Shown piece by piece: positions 1 through 6,242 of a DNA stretch of 7,480 nucleotides. Within the stretch, counting starts at the first letter, position 1; the number at the start of each line of letters is the position of its first letter. Source of the stretch: Bacteroidota bacterium (GTDB lineage Bacteria; Bacteroidota; Bacteroidia; Bacteroidales; VadinHA17); the NCBI GenBank assembly GCA_006227095.1, contig SBFZ01000212.1, forward strand, positions 1 through 7,480. Reading direction: 5' to 3'. The translations under genes were made by a program, and so were the position numbers. The notes beneath the pieces were generated by a model. That model did not search any database and was not told the DNA's origin. It saw only the letters and a list, made by a program, of their open reading frames with translations.

Positions 1-42
1 AATAATGACGAGGCTGAATATTGTTCTTTTCATTTCTCTCAT
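1..42 (-). CDS. N-terminus of a further gene, cut by the left edge (likely exported protein)
   Basis: Only 14 codons are visible, reading MREMKRTIFSLVII. The ATG at 42..40 overlaps the TGA stop (41..39) of the large secreted protein upstream in the classic ATGA arrangement, and an AAGGA-type ribosome site lies a few bases before it, inside the end of that gene. A second in-frame ATG at 33..31 is an alternative start. A basic stretch (K5, R6) followed by a hydrophobic run looks like the beginning of a signal peptide or membrane anchor. In many Bacteroidota a PorP/SprF-type outer-membrane protein of the type IX system follows a gene with a type B sorting domain; that is a guess from context and cannot be confirmed from 14 residues. 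Confidence 0.6.
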   Translation of the reverse strand, partial: MREMKRTIFSLVII

Positions 43-2645
43 TTTTTTCCTTCAATGGTCCCGGGTCCGGCTCCCTTTTCGGTTATTACATGTATAAATC
101 CATTCAGATGGAACTGTTCCAGCCCGCTGATCCTTCTTTCAAATACCTCACAGTCATAATAATAAACGCCTGATGGAACTATCCTCCCCTTATAGGTTCC
201 GTCCCAGTTGAGCCTGGGTTCCTCCGTGCTGAAGATAAGCACTCCTGCCCTGTTGAAAAGGCGGAATTCAACTTTCTCCACCAGGGCTGAGGTCTTGGCC
301 AGAAGGAAGTCATTTACATCATCTCCGTTGGGGGTAAAGACATTTGGTATTTCGTAGAAATTGCAGGAATCAACGCATATCATTGTTGAAAGCGGACTTT
401 CATTGCCGTTGATGTCAAAGGCTGATATTGCATAGCATCCCGCCACGTAGTCAGGAAGAGAATGGACATACTTCTTCACCTCCCTGTCATCAAAGGTGAT
501 AAGCAGTGAAAGTTCCTCCTCGGTGGTCTGTTTGTAATAGAGGTTATAGCCTGCCACGTCTTCATAGCAGAGGGGGTCTTCAACTGACCATCTTACGGTA
601 TTGTACAGGCTGTCACACTGAGATGAGACCGTAAGGGCCGGGGGGCATGGCGGCTCATTGTCAACCGGAATGGCACAGGTTCTTTGCGAGAGGTTTATGA
701 GGTTTTTCGGGGTACCCACGCCCTGGTAACCACCGGCCGAGACCACATAATAGCAGTATTCGGTACCATTGACAAGGTTAAGGTCAGTAAAGTTCAGCTG
801 GTTGGTTGAACCCACAGGCTGCCAGTCTGTTCCGTCAAACCTGTAGAATTCATAGGAAGTATTTATCCATGGCACATTGCGGTTAAGGACAAAGCGCATT
901 TTCCTGTCCCCGGGCAATGCAGTCAGGAAAAGTGAGGAGGCTATGCCCGGGTCTCCGATAAGGAACCGGTTTCCGGGTGCGTCGTTGTATAGTTCAACCC
1001 GGTATACCCATCCGGTATCAAGGGTATTTATGAGGGTATCAACATATACGGTATCATTCAGGTCTGCAGTGGGGAGGGTATGTATCAGCTGCCAGTCAGT
1101 ACCGGCAATTCCTTCGGCACGGTAGATAAGATACTCATATGGTCCGTTTGCAGGGATTGTGTCAAGGCTTCGCGGCTTTTGCCAGGCAAGGGTAAGAGAA
1201 CCGTTGACAGGGTGAGTGTTCCGGATAGATACGTTCGTGATCAGGGGTATACCCGTGATAAGTGATGTCACCACCTCATTCGAAGGCTTGCTCTCGGTGC
1301 CATTGGGGTAGACTGCCACTATCCTGTAGGCATATTCGGTGCCGGTATCCAGTCCATTATCAGTGTCAGTGAAAGTAATTGAGTTGAATCCTCCGACATA
1401 ACCAACCTTTACAAAGCCTGATGAAGGCGGAATGCCGTCATAGCAGGTATCCGCCGCCAGTGTTGAAGCTCCCTCGCGCCTGTAGATGCTGAAGCCGGCA
1501 ACCTGGTCAGTTACATAGCCGGCCCAGGTCAGCTGGACGAATTTTCCCACGGGCACTGCAGAGAGGAGCACCGGTGATGGACCGAGAACCTTTATGCTCA
1601 TGTTGTCTATGTCAACCAGCTGCAACTCCCTGTTCGAATCCTCTGCCTTGATTACTATATCATAGGGCTGGTGCCTTACTGCTTCATGACACGGAACCCA
1701 GCTCAGCCTCGCCCTTGTGAGCCCGGCTACAGTCGAAAGCGTTGTAAAGGTTGCGGGGCAACCGGTCTCCGTGAAGATTCCTGATGTTGCGAGCATTGTT
1801 ATTGAGTCAAGGTCAGCATCAGTGGCAGAAATATCAACCGTCACCGTCTCTCCTGCCTCCACGCAGAGATCAGGGAGCGGAGAGGTCACGGGCGGGTTAT
1901 TGTCAGTCTCATATACCTCTATCTGCATATCACGCACCACCACTCCTATCTTGATTCCTGCCCTCCACTCCTGTATCTCCATGGCAACATTATAGATACC
2001 GATTGCGAGCGGGGCATCCCAGACCAGGTCACCGGAAATGGAATCAACATAAAACTTGTTTGAAGCAGCCGGAAAGGTATAGTTCTGAATAGGTTTCCCG
2101 TCTTCCCTGGTGCACACTGTAAGCTTATAGGAGAGGCTGTCACCGTCAGGATCGAAGGCAGCAGGGTTATGAATGAACACCTGGCCAACCGCAGCCTTGT
2201 CATAGGGAGGATTAAGCAGCACCGGGGTGCTGTTCCTTCCGACGGCAGTATTCACGATCAGGATAGTTGAAATGGAGAAGACCACGTTTACCGAGTTGGG
2301 TATGTTTTCGACCCCGAAATTACGGTTCGGGTCCTGCACCACAATCCTGTATACCCCTGGTCCGGGGTAGGTATGCTGGGCAACATAGACATTTTTCTTG
2401 TAGTTGTTCGGAAGAATTGTTTCTGAGATCCTAGCAACATTGGTGATGGAGTTATCACCCCATTCGACGTCAAGACTGGGCCTGTCAGCCTTGCTGAGTG
2501 TATAGGTAAAGGTGGTTACGGTCACCTCAAAAGTCAGGTCGGATATCTGCCGGTAGGTAATTTCACCAGCCCTGTTATGTGTTGCCAGTGCCACTGAGGC
2601 AACACCCAGGATCATGGCCATCACACAGTAAAATCGTCTTATCAT
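39..2645 (-). CDS. Large secreted multidomain protein with T9SS type B (gliding motility-associated) C-terminal domain
   Basis: Predicted extracellular or surface protein of 868 aa from the ATG at 2645 (873 aa from the overlapping ATG at 2660; numbering here uses the longer form). I prefer 2645 because GGGAG sits just before it, although 2660 would give an ATGA overlap with the upstream gene. A signal peptide ends near ALA (24-26), leaving a mature start THNRAGEITYR, similar to the 'T/SHxxGGEIxY' start of many such proteins. Residues about 27-250 look PKD/Ig-like, with an FDPDGDSLSY segment at 169-178. An Ig/cadherin-like segment (about 255-360) has ATDADLDSI, and three to four fibronectin III-like repeats follow (about 363-466, 472-575, 576-665, 670-766). 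The C-terminus (769-858) has NVFTPNGDDVNDF, LFNRAGVLIF, WDG and SGVYYY, the hallmarks of the CHU_C/type B sorting domain recognised by the type IX system. No catalytic motif is seen; an adhesive or structural role is inferred. The specific ligand is unknown. Confidence 0.88.
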   Translation of the reverse strand: MIRRFYCVMAMILGVASVALATHNRAGEITYRQISDLTFEVTVTTFTYTLSKADRPSLDVEWGDNSITNVARISETILPNNYKKNVYVAQHTYPGPGVYRIVVQDPNRNFGVENIPNSVNVVFSISTILIVNTAVGRNSTPVLLNPPYDKAAVGQVFIHNPAAFDPDGDSLSYKLTVCTREDGKPIQNYTFPAASNKFYVDSISGDLVWDAPLAIGIYNVAMEIQEWRAGIKIGVVVRDMQIEVYETDNNPPVTSPLPDLCVEAGETVTVDISATDADLDSITMLATSGIFTETGCPATFTTLSTVAGLTRARLSWVPCHEAVRHQPYDIVIKAEDSNRELQLVDIDNMSIKVLGPSPVLLSAVPVGKFVQLTWAGYVTDQVAGFSIYRREGASTLAADTCYDGIPPSSGFVKVGYVGGFNSITFTDTDNGLDTGTEYAYRIVAVYPNGTESKPSNEVVTSLITGIPLITNVSIRNTHPVNGSLTLAWQKPRSLDTIPANGPYEYLIYRAEGIAGTDWQLIHTLPTADLNDTVYVDTLINTLDTGWVYRVELYNDAPGNRFLIGDPGIASSLFLTALPGDRKMRFVLNRNVPWINTSYEFYRFDGTDWQPVGSTNQLNFTDLNLVNGTEYCYYVVSAGGYQGVGTPKNLINLSQRTCAIPVDNEPPCPPALTVSSQCDSLYNTVRWSVEDPLCYEDVAGYNLYYKQTTEEELSLLITFDDREVKKYVHSLPDYVAGCYAISAFDINGNESPLSTMICVDSCNFYEIPNVFTPNGDDVNDFLLAKTSALVEKVEFRLFNRAGVLIFSTEEPRLNWDGTYKGRIVPSGVYYYDCEVFERRISGLEQFHLNGFIHVITEKGAGPGTIEGKK

Positions 2646-2649
2646 TGCA

Positions 2650-2654
2650 CTCCC
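2650..2654 (-). promoter_or_regulatory. Ribosome binding site supporting the start at 2645
   Basis: On the minus strand GGGAG lies 4 nt before the ATG at 2645, within the first codons of the longer reading that begins at 2660. No purine-rich site precedes 2660. The spacing is short, so the call is moderate. The two starts differ by only five residues (MKGSA) ahead of the signal peptide. Confidence 0.5.
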
Positions 2655-2656
2655 TT

Positions 2657-3118
2657 TCATTTCACTTTGAAACTTTTTATTGTGTCCGTCACCGTGAACC
2701 TGTGACCCTCCTCAATTCCGTCAAGGCTGAAGAGGAGCATGTTTGCCTGGTCTTCGTAGAGCCGGGTCATGATCCGGTTCACCACCGATACACTCCTTAA
2801 CCCTCTTTTTCCCGCTGCCTGTAATGTAAAACGGTGTTCGAGGCCGTCAGCAGTTGCAGACAGAAGCTCCATCCGCACGGGCATTCCGTCTTCCAGGATT
2901 ATTATCCTGTCAGAAAGATACTTAAGGAATCTCTCTTCATTGTTACCGGTAATCTCACTACCGTCACTCAGGCCAAGGTTCATGTCAGCTTCCAGGTCAT
3001 CGGTCCAGACCTTAACAAATACTGACCACAGCCTGTTCACCCCGTCATATTCCATTCCCGTCAGTGATACATGGACCGGGTGTATGAGGAGCAGGATTGC
3101 GAGTGATAATGTTTTCAT
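2657..3118 (-). CDS. DUF6702-like small exported protein
   Basis: A 153-aa protein of unknown function. It begins with a short hydrophobic leader (residues 1-12, MKTLSLAILLLI) directly followed by HPVHVSLTGMEYD and, at 35-42, VKVWTDDLE. The 'HPxHVSxxxxxY...F/W-TDDLE' pattern matches what I recall of the DUF6702 family of Bacteroidota, whose members are about 150-170 aa, so the length is normal. No enzyme motif is visible; the rest alternates predicted beta strands. The start at 3118 is supported by AGGAG (3128-3132) 9 nt upstream, one of the better ribosome sites in this window. It lies 28 nt after pyk, and its TGA at 2657-2659 overlaps the alternative ATG at 2660 of the next gene, so it is very probably cotranscribed with both and translationally linked to the large secreted protein. 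A periplasmic or envelope location is inferred. The leader has no clear AxA cleavage site. Confidence 0.75.
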   Translation of the reverse strand: MKTLSLAILLLIHPVHVSLTGMEYDGVNRLWSVFVKVWTDDLEADMNLGLSDGSEITGNNEERFLKYLSDRIIILEDGMPVRMELLSATADGLEHRFTLQAAGKRGLRSVSVVNRIMTRLYEDQANMLLFSLDGIEEGHRFTVTDTIKSFKVK

Positions 3119-3146
3119 GCCGGCTATCTCCTGATTGCAGCAAAAA

Positions 3147-4604
3147 TCAAGCCATCAGCTCCTTTTCGGTTATCCCTGCCCGTTCCCTGAGGTAATCAAC
3201 TGTTCCCACCTCAATGAAAGAGAATCCGGTGCCCCTGGAGAAGTTACCTGCAAGGACAACGACGATATCGTTCTTTCTCAGGGTATTTCTGCTCAGCAAC
3301 TCGCGAATGGCAGTATTGATGAATTCATCAGCTGACATTTTCTTCTCAACAAAAACAGGGATGACGCCGTATGATAGTGCCAGTTCGCGCATGGTGCCGT
3401 GTGAATAGCAATGTGCGATTACAGGGTTTATACCCCGGAATGCTGCCATGTTCCTTATTGAGGTGCCGTTGACGGTATCGGCCAGGATCACCATGGCCTT
3501 AACTCTGATTGAGGTTTTGACAGCCACCTTGGCGAGATATGCGGAAACCGGGCCGCTCAATGACCCGGCAGGCATCTCCACATACTGTTCCTTTTCCATT
3601 TCCACCTCTGCGGCTATCCGGGCCATCGTTTTCACCGCCTCAACCGGGAAACGGCCCATTGCCGTCTCACCGCTCAGCATAAGGGCATCAGTCTGGCTGT
3701 AGACTGCGTTTGCCACATCACTCACCTCGGCCCTCGTTGGCCTGGGGTTGGTTATCATGGAGTGAAGCATCTGGGTAGCCACTATCACCGGCTTGCGCTT
3801 CTCAATGCACCTGGCGATAATATTTCGCTGTATACCCGGGATCCTTTCATAGGGGACCTCTATTGCCAGGTCTCCGCGGGCAACCATGATACCATAGGAG
3901 TGATCCATTATCTCCTCCAGGTTGTCAACACCCTGCTGGTTCTCTATTTTGGCAATGATCTTTATATCGCTGGAACGCTTGTCCAGAAGACGCTGAACAG
4001 CCAGGACATCTTCCTTTGACCTGACGAAAGAGTGAGCTATAAACTGAATATCAAGCTCAACCGCAAGATCAATGAATGTAAGGTCCCGTTCGCTGACCGA
4101 TGGCAGGTTAATCCTTACCTGGGGTATATTCACTGTCTTGCGTGACCCGAGGGTTCCGTCATTTTCAATTCTGCCGGTAAGAACCTTCCCCTCCCTTCCG
4201 GTTATCTTTATCTCAAGCTCACCGTCATCTATGAGGATAAATGCACCTTCAGGAACGTACCTGGCTATATCACAATAGTTTACGTTGATCACCCCATGGG
4301 TTGTCTTCGCATCGGCATTTCCTGCCACTTTTACCTTCTCTCCCTTCATGAAAGGGATTGGTTCATCGCAAACCGTGGTTCGTATCTCTGGGCCCTTGGT
4401 ATCAAGCAGAATGGCTATGCGGTCAGATACACTCCTTACGTTCGAGACTATCTTCCTTACCCCCCCGGCATCAAGATGAGCAGAATTTATTCTGACCACA
4501 TCCATCCCTGCCTCATACAGCCTGGCCAGGAATTGCGGTTCGCAGTTCCTGTCTGAGATAGTAGCCACAATCTTCGTTCTCTTTTTGAGGAGGCTTTTTG
4601 CCAT
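3147..4604 (-). CDS. pyk: Pyruvate kinase
   Basis: Cytosolic glycolytic enzyme converting phosphoenolpyruvate and ADP to pyruvate and ATP. At 485 aa it has the usual bacterial length. Visible motifs: N-terminal RTKIVATIS (9-17); VRINSAH (37-43), equivalent to the substrate-site RxNFSH; DTKGPEIRT (68-76); the B domain (about 77-166); IIAKIENQQGV (216-226), with K219 and metal ligand E221; VARGDLAIEVP (241-251), with metal ligand D245; VIVATQML (273-280), with catalytic-loop T277; NPRPTRAEVSDVANAV (286-301) and LSGETAMGRFPVEAV (310-324). The C-terminal regulatory-type domain covers about 355-475. Glu73 in TKGPE is the residue associated with potassium-dependent enzymes. The serine of the usual FSH is Ala42, and GDLG reads GDLA; I believe the former is normal for Bacteroidota. 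No Shine-Dalgarno is seen. It follows aroQ by 8 nt, so the two are surely one transcript. Confidence 0.97.
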   Translation of the reverse strand: MAKSLLKKRTKIVATISDRNCEPQFLARLYEAGMDVVRINSAHLDAGGVRKIVSNVRSVSDRIAILLDTKGPEIRTTVCDEPIPFMKGEKVKVAGNADAKTTHGVINVNYCDIARYVPEGAFILIDDGELEIKITGREGKVLTGRIENDGTLGSRKTVNIPQVRINLPSVSERDLTFIDLAVELDIQFIAHSFVRSKEDVLAVQRLLDKRSSDIKIIAKIENQQGVDNLEEIMDHSYGIMVARGDLAIEVPYERIPGIQRNIIARCIEKRKPVIVATQMLHSMITNPRPTRAEVSDVANAVYSQTDALMLSGETAMGRFPVEAVKTMARIAAEVEMEKEQYVEMPAGSLSGPVSAYLAKVAVKTSIRVKAMVILADTVNGTSIRNMAAFRGINPVIAHCYSHGTMRELALSYGVIPVFVEKKMSADEFINTAIRELLSRNTLRKNDIVVVLAGNFSRGTGFSFIEVGTVDYLRERAGITEKELMA

Positions 4605-4612
4605 TGTTTTGC

Positions 4613-5041
4613 TTATTTTTTTAAAATCTCAATGAGCGCTTCTGCTGCAAGCCTGTAGCCGCCGGTACCGAGTCCCATTATGCTTCCCCTGCAATAACGG
4701 CCGGTAAGACTGGTATGACGAAATTCCTCCCTTGAGAGGAGGTTTGAAATATGAACCTCTATGACCGGTTTACCAATTGCAGCAATCGCATCAGCGATTG
4801 CCACCGAGGTGTGGGTATATCCTCCGGGGTTTATTATGACCCCGTCAGCATTCTCACCCGCTGCCTGGACAAGATTCACCAGTTCACCCTCTACGTTTGA
4901 TTGCGAATATCCGAATGTAACACCCGGAAAACGGTTCCGCAGCGCATCCAGCACGGCATCAAATCGTTCAGATCCGTATATGGCCGGCTCTCTCTTCCCG
5001 AGGAGATTGAGGTTAGGCCCGTTGATAATTTCTATTTTCAT
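4613..5041 (-). CDS. aroQ: 3-dehydroquinate dehydratase, type II
   Basis: Third step of the shikimate pathway: 3-dehydroquinate to 3-dehydroshikimate plus water, by the type II (dodecameric, enolate) mechanism in the cytosol. The 142-aa product has the family's length and motifs: NGPNLNLLGKREPAIYG (7-23) with R17 and catalytic Y22 on the mobile lid; QSNVEGEL (47-54); INPGGYTHTSVAI (70-82) with N71 and general acid H77; IEVHISN (94-100) with H97; and FRHTS (107-111) with R108. The frame stays open for 59 more codons upstream to 5218, but that stretch lies antisense to xerD and has no family similarity. Family proteins begin right at 'MKIxIINGPN', so 5041 is chosen; an ATG at 5050 (MPG prefix) is the only close rival. 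It is first in the minus-strand string, 8 nt ahead of pyk, and divergent from xerD. Confidence 0.96.
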   Translation of the reverse strand: MKIEIINGPNLNLLGKREPAIYGSERFDAVLDALRNRFPGVTFGYSQSNVEGELVNLVQAAGENADGVIINPGGYTHTSVAIADAIAAIGKPVIEVHISNLLSREEFRHTSLTGRYCRGSIMGLGTGGYRLAAEALIEILKK

Positions 5042-5076
5042 ACCCGGCATTGATTGCGACGGTTTTGCCGACAATA

Positions 5077-5084
5077 CAAAAATA
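5077..5084 (-). promoter_or_regulatory. Candidate Bacteroidota -7 box for the aroQ-pyk string
   Basis: Reads TATTTTTG on the minus strand, a match to the TAnnTTTG consensus of the Bacteroidota primary sigma factor. It would start transcription a few bases downstream and give a leader of roughly 30 nt before the ATG at 5041. No good TTTG -33 element is found at the expected distance, so this is a candidate only. Confidence 0.45.
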
Positions 5085-5118
5085 CAGAAATGAGCGGATT
5101 TCAGACCTCTATAAAATA

Positions 5119-5126
5119 TAACTTTG
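5119..5126 (+). promoter_or_regulatory. Candidate Bacteroidota -7 box for xerD
   Basis: Reads TAACTTTG, matching TAnnTTTG, 18 nt before the ATG at 5145. Transcription would begin only about 10-15 nt before that ATG, and the in-frame TTG at 5124 lies inside the box, which argues against the longer start. A partial -33 match (TTTC, 5099-5102) is slightly too close. Confidence 0.5.
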
Positions 5127-5144
5127 GGACATTCAGGGTTTGCT

Positions 5145-6053
5145 ATGACCGTTTCATGGACAGATGTGATAAAGGGTTTCGGAAGATACCTCAGGATTGA
5201 GCGCTCGCTCTCCCCCAACAGCGTTGCAGCCTACCTCAGTGATGTACGCCGCCTGCGCGACTATTTGGAAGAAAACCGTGGCGGAGCCGGACCCGCATCA
5301 CTTTCCTACGGTGACCTGAGCGGATTTGTGGCTCATATCGCCATGAGCGATGATGCAGTCAGAACCCAGGCAAGGATCATCTCAGGAATCAGGTCATTCT
5401 GCAGCTACATGATGATTGAGAAGATTATCACCGAAGATCCGTCGGCACTGCTTGAAGCACCCAGGACAGGGATGAAGCTTCCCGAAGTGCTCTCGGTAGA
5501 GGAGATTGACAGGATGGTGGCATCAATAGACCTGAGTGAACCATCCGGTCACAGGAACAGGGCAATAATAGAGACCATGTACGGTTGCGGACTCAGGGTA
5601 TCAGAACTGGTAAGCCTGCGCCTGACCGACATCCACCGCAGGGAGGGCTTTGTAAAGATCACCGGGAAAGGCAACAAACAGAGGCTGGTTCCGATAGGCA
5701 GAGTGACACTGAAGGAGATAGACAGCTACCTTGAGAGAAGGATGGCAATGCCTGTAATAGCCGACCAGAATATTCTTTTTCTTAACCGCCGTGGCAGAAA
5801 GCTGTCAAGGGTAATGATTTTCAACATAATCAGGGAGACGGCTGATGCTGCCGGAATAAAAAAGAAGATAAGCCCTCACACACTGCGCCACTCTTTTGCC
5901 ACACACCTGGTGGAAGGGGGTGCTGACCTGAGAGCAGTACAGGAGATGCTGGGTCATGAGTCGATAACCACTACCGAGATCTACACCCATATTGACCGGA
6001 GTTACCTGAGGGATACTGTCCTGATGTACCATCCGAGAGCCAGGCGAAGGTAG
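5145..6053 (+). CDS. xerD: Site-specific tyrosine recombinase XerD
   Basis: A 302-aa tyrosine recombinase, the usual Xer length. With XerC it acts at the chromosomal dif site to resolve chromosome dimers, normally activated by FtsK. The N-terminal SAM-like DNA-binding domain spans about 1-105 (RSLSPNSVAAYLSDVRRL). The catalytic domain contains the full set: R151 in YGCGLRVSEL, K175 in ITGKGNKQR, H245 and R248 in SPHTLRHSFATHL, H271 in MLGHESITTTEIYTH, and nucleophile Y280. The ending 'YLRDTVLMYHPR' resembles Bacteroidota XerD, hence D rather than C; paralogues of the same family (XerC, integrases) are the alternative. ATG 5145 is chosen over the in-frame TTG at 5124 because the latter falls in the promoter-like box and the N-terminus aligns with the family from there. 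Arginine codons are mostly AGG/AGA (about 23 of 35), unlike ppdK. It diverges from aroQ and nothing suggests a mobile-element integrase. Confidence 0.93.
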   Translation: MTVSWTDVIKGFGRYLRIERSLSPNSVAAYLSDVRRLRDYLEENRGGAGPASLSYGDLSGFVAHIAMSDDAVRTQARIISGIRSFCSYMMIEKIITEDPSALLEAPRTGMKLPEVLSVEEIDRMVASIDLSEPSGHRNRAIIETMYGCGLRVSELVSLRLTDIHRREGFVKITGKGNKQRLVPIGRVTLKEIDSYLERRMAMPVIADQNILFLNRRGRKLSRVMIFNIIRETADAAGIKKKISPHTLRHSFATHLVEGGADLRAVQEMLGHESITTTEIYTHIDRSYLRDTVLMYHPRARRR

Positions 6054-6106
6054 GATCTCTTTCCATGGCAGGCTGGATCCGGTACGTGTGGCACCGTTGC
6101 TGACAC

Positions 6107-6119
6107 CCGGCACTGCCGG
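6107..6119 (+). other. Small GC-rich hairpin after xerD
   Basis: CCGGC-ACT-GCCGG forms a perfect 5-bp stem with a 3-nt loop 54 nt past the xerD stop. No T-run follows, so it is not a standard intrinsic terminator; it could help terminate or stabilise the xerD message, or be chance. Confidence 0.3.
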
Positions 6120-6191
6120 ACAGGATAAACCAATTACTTCTGCCGCTGCCTGCATTTAAAAATGGATATTTCATTTTTTCCTCCTTTTTAT

Positions 6192-6199
6192 TACCTTTG
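6192..6199 (+). promoter_or_regulatory. Candidate Bacteroidota promoter for ppdK
   Basis: TACCTTTG followed by C matches the full TAnnTTTGC -7 consensus. TTTC at 6169-6172, 19 nt upstream, is a three-of-four match to the TTTG -33 element at an accepted spacing. Transcription starting a few bases downstream would give a leader of about 40 nt to the ATG at 6243. This is the best promoter candidate in the window and implies ppdK is transcribed independently of xerD. Confidence 0.6.
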
Positions 6200-6242
6200 C
6201 GCTTCGAAAAAAAAGAGATTTTAATCAATAACCAGATCGAAT

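Larger units (their letters stand above)
5042..5144. promoter_or_regulatory. Divergent promoter region between aroQ and xerD
   Basis: A 103-nt AT-rich gap separates the two divergent starts. It holds one TAnnTTTG box in each orientation (listed separately), so the two -7-like boxes lie about 35 nt apart with transcription leading outward in each direction. I see no clear inverted repeat that would suggest an operator. Confidence 0.6.
6054..6242 (+). other. Intergenic region between xerD and ppdK
   Basis: This 189-nt gap holds no convincing gene. The left half contains a small GC-rich hairpin (6107-6119). The right half is strongly AT-rich, with an AAAAATG/CATTTTT inverted repeat (6158-6164 and 6172-6178, 7-nt loop) followed by pyrimidine-rich sequence, and then a promoter-like box at 6192-6199. 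The roughly 40-nt leader after that box is A-rich and has no clear Shine-Dalgarno, as is common in Bacteroidota. A minus-strand frame through here is not protein-like. Confidence 0.6.

Noticed and set aside
2769..3134. Plus-strand 121-codon frame opposite the DUF6702-like gene
   Set aside because: Serine/arginine-rich composition typical of an antisense shadow; the minus-strand gene has a ribosome site, a leader and family motifs.
5124..5144. Longer xerD start at TTG 5124
   Set aside because: The TTG lies inside the TAACTTTG box, and the ATG at 5145 fits the family N-terminus.
5042..5218. 59-codon N-terminal extension of aroQ
   Set aside because: It runs antisense through the start of xerD, has no similarity to type II dehydroquinases, and would span the promoter region; the family begins at the ATG at 5041.
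5145..6053. Tyrosine recombinase as a phage or integrative-element integrase
   Set aside because: Xer length and motifs, housekeeping neighbours, no tRNA, attachment repeats or mobile genes nearby.
6107..6119. Intrinsic terminator of xerD
   Set aside because: The 5-bp stem is not followed by a T-run; listed only as a hairpin.
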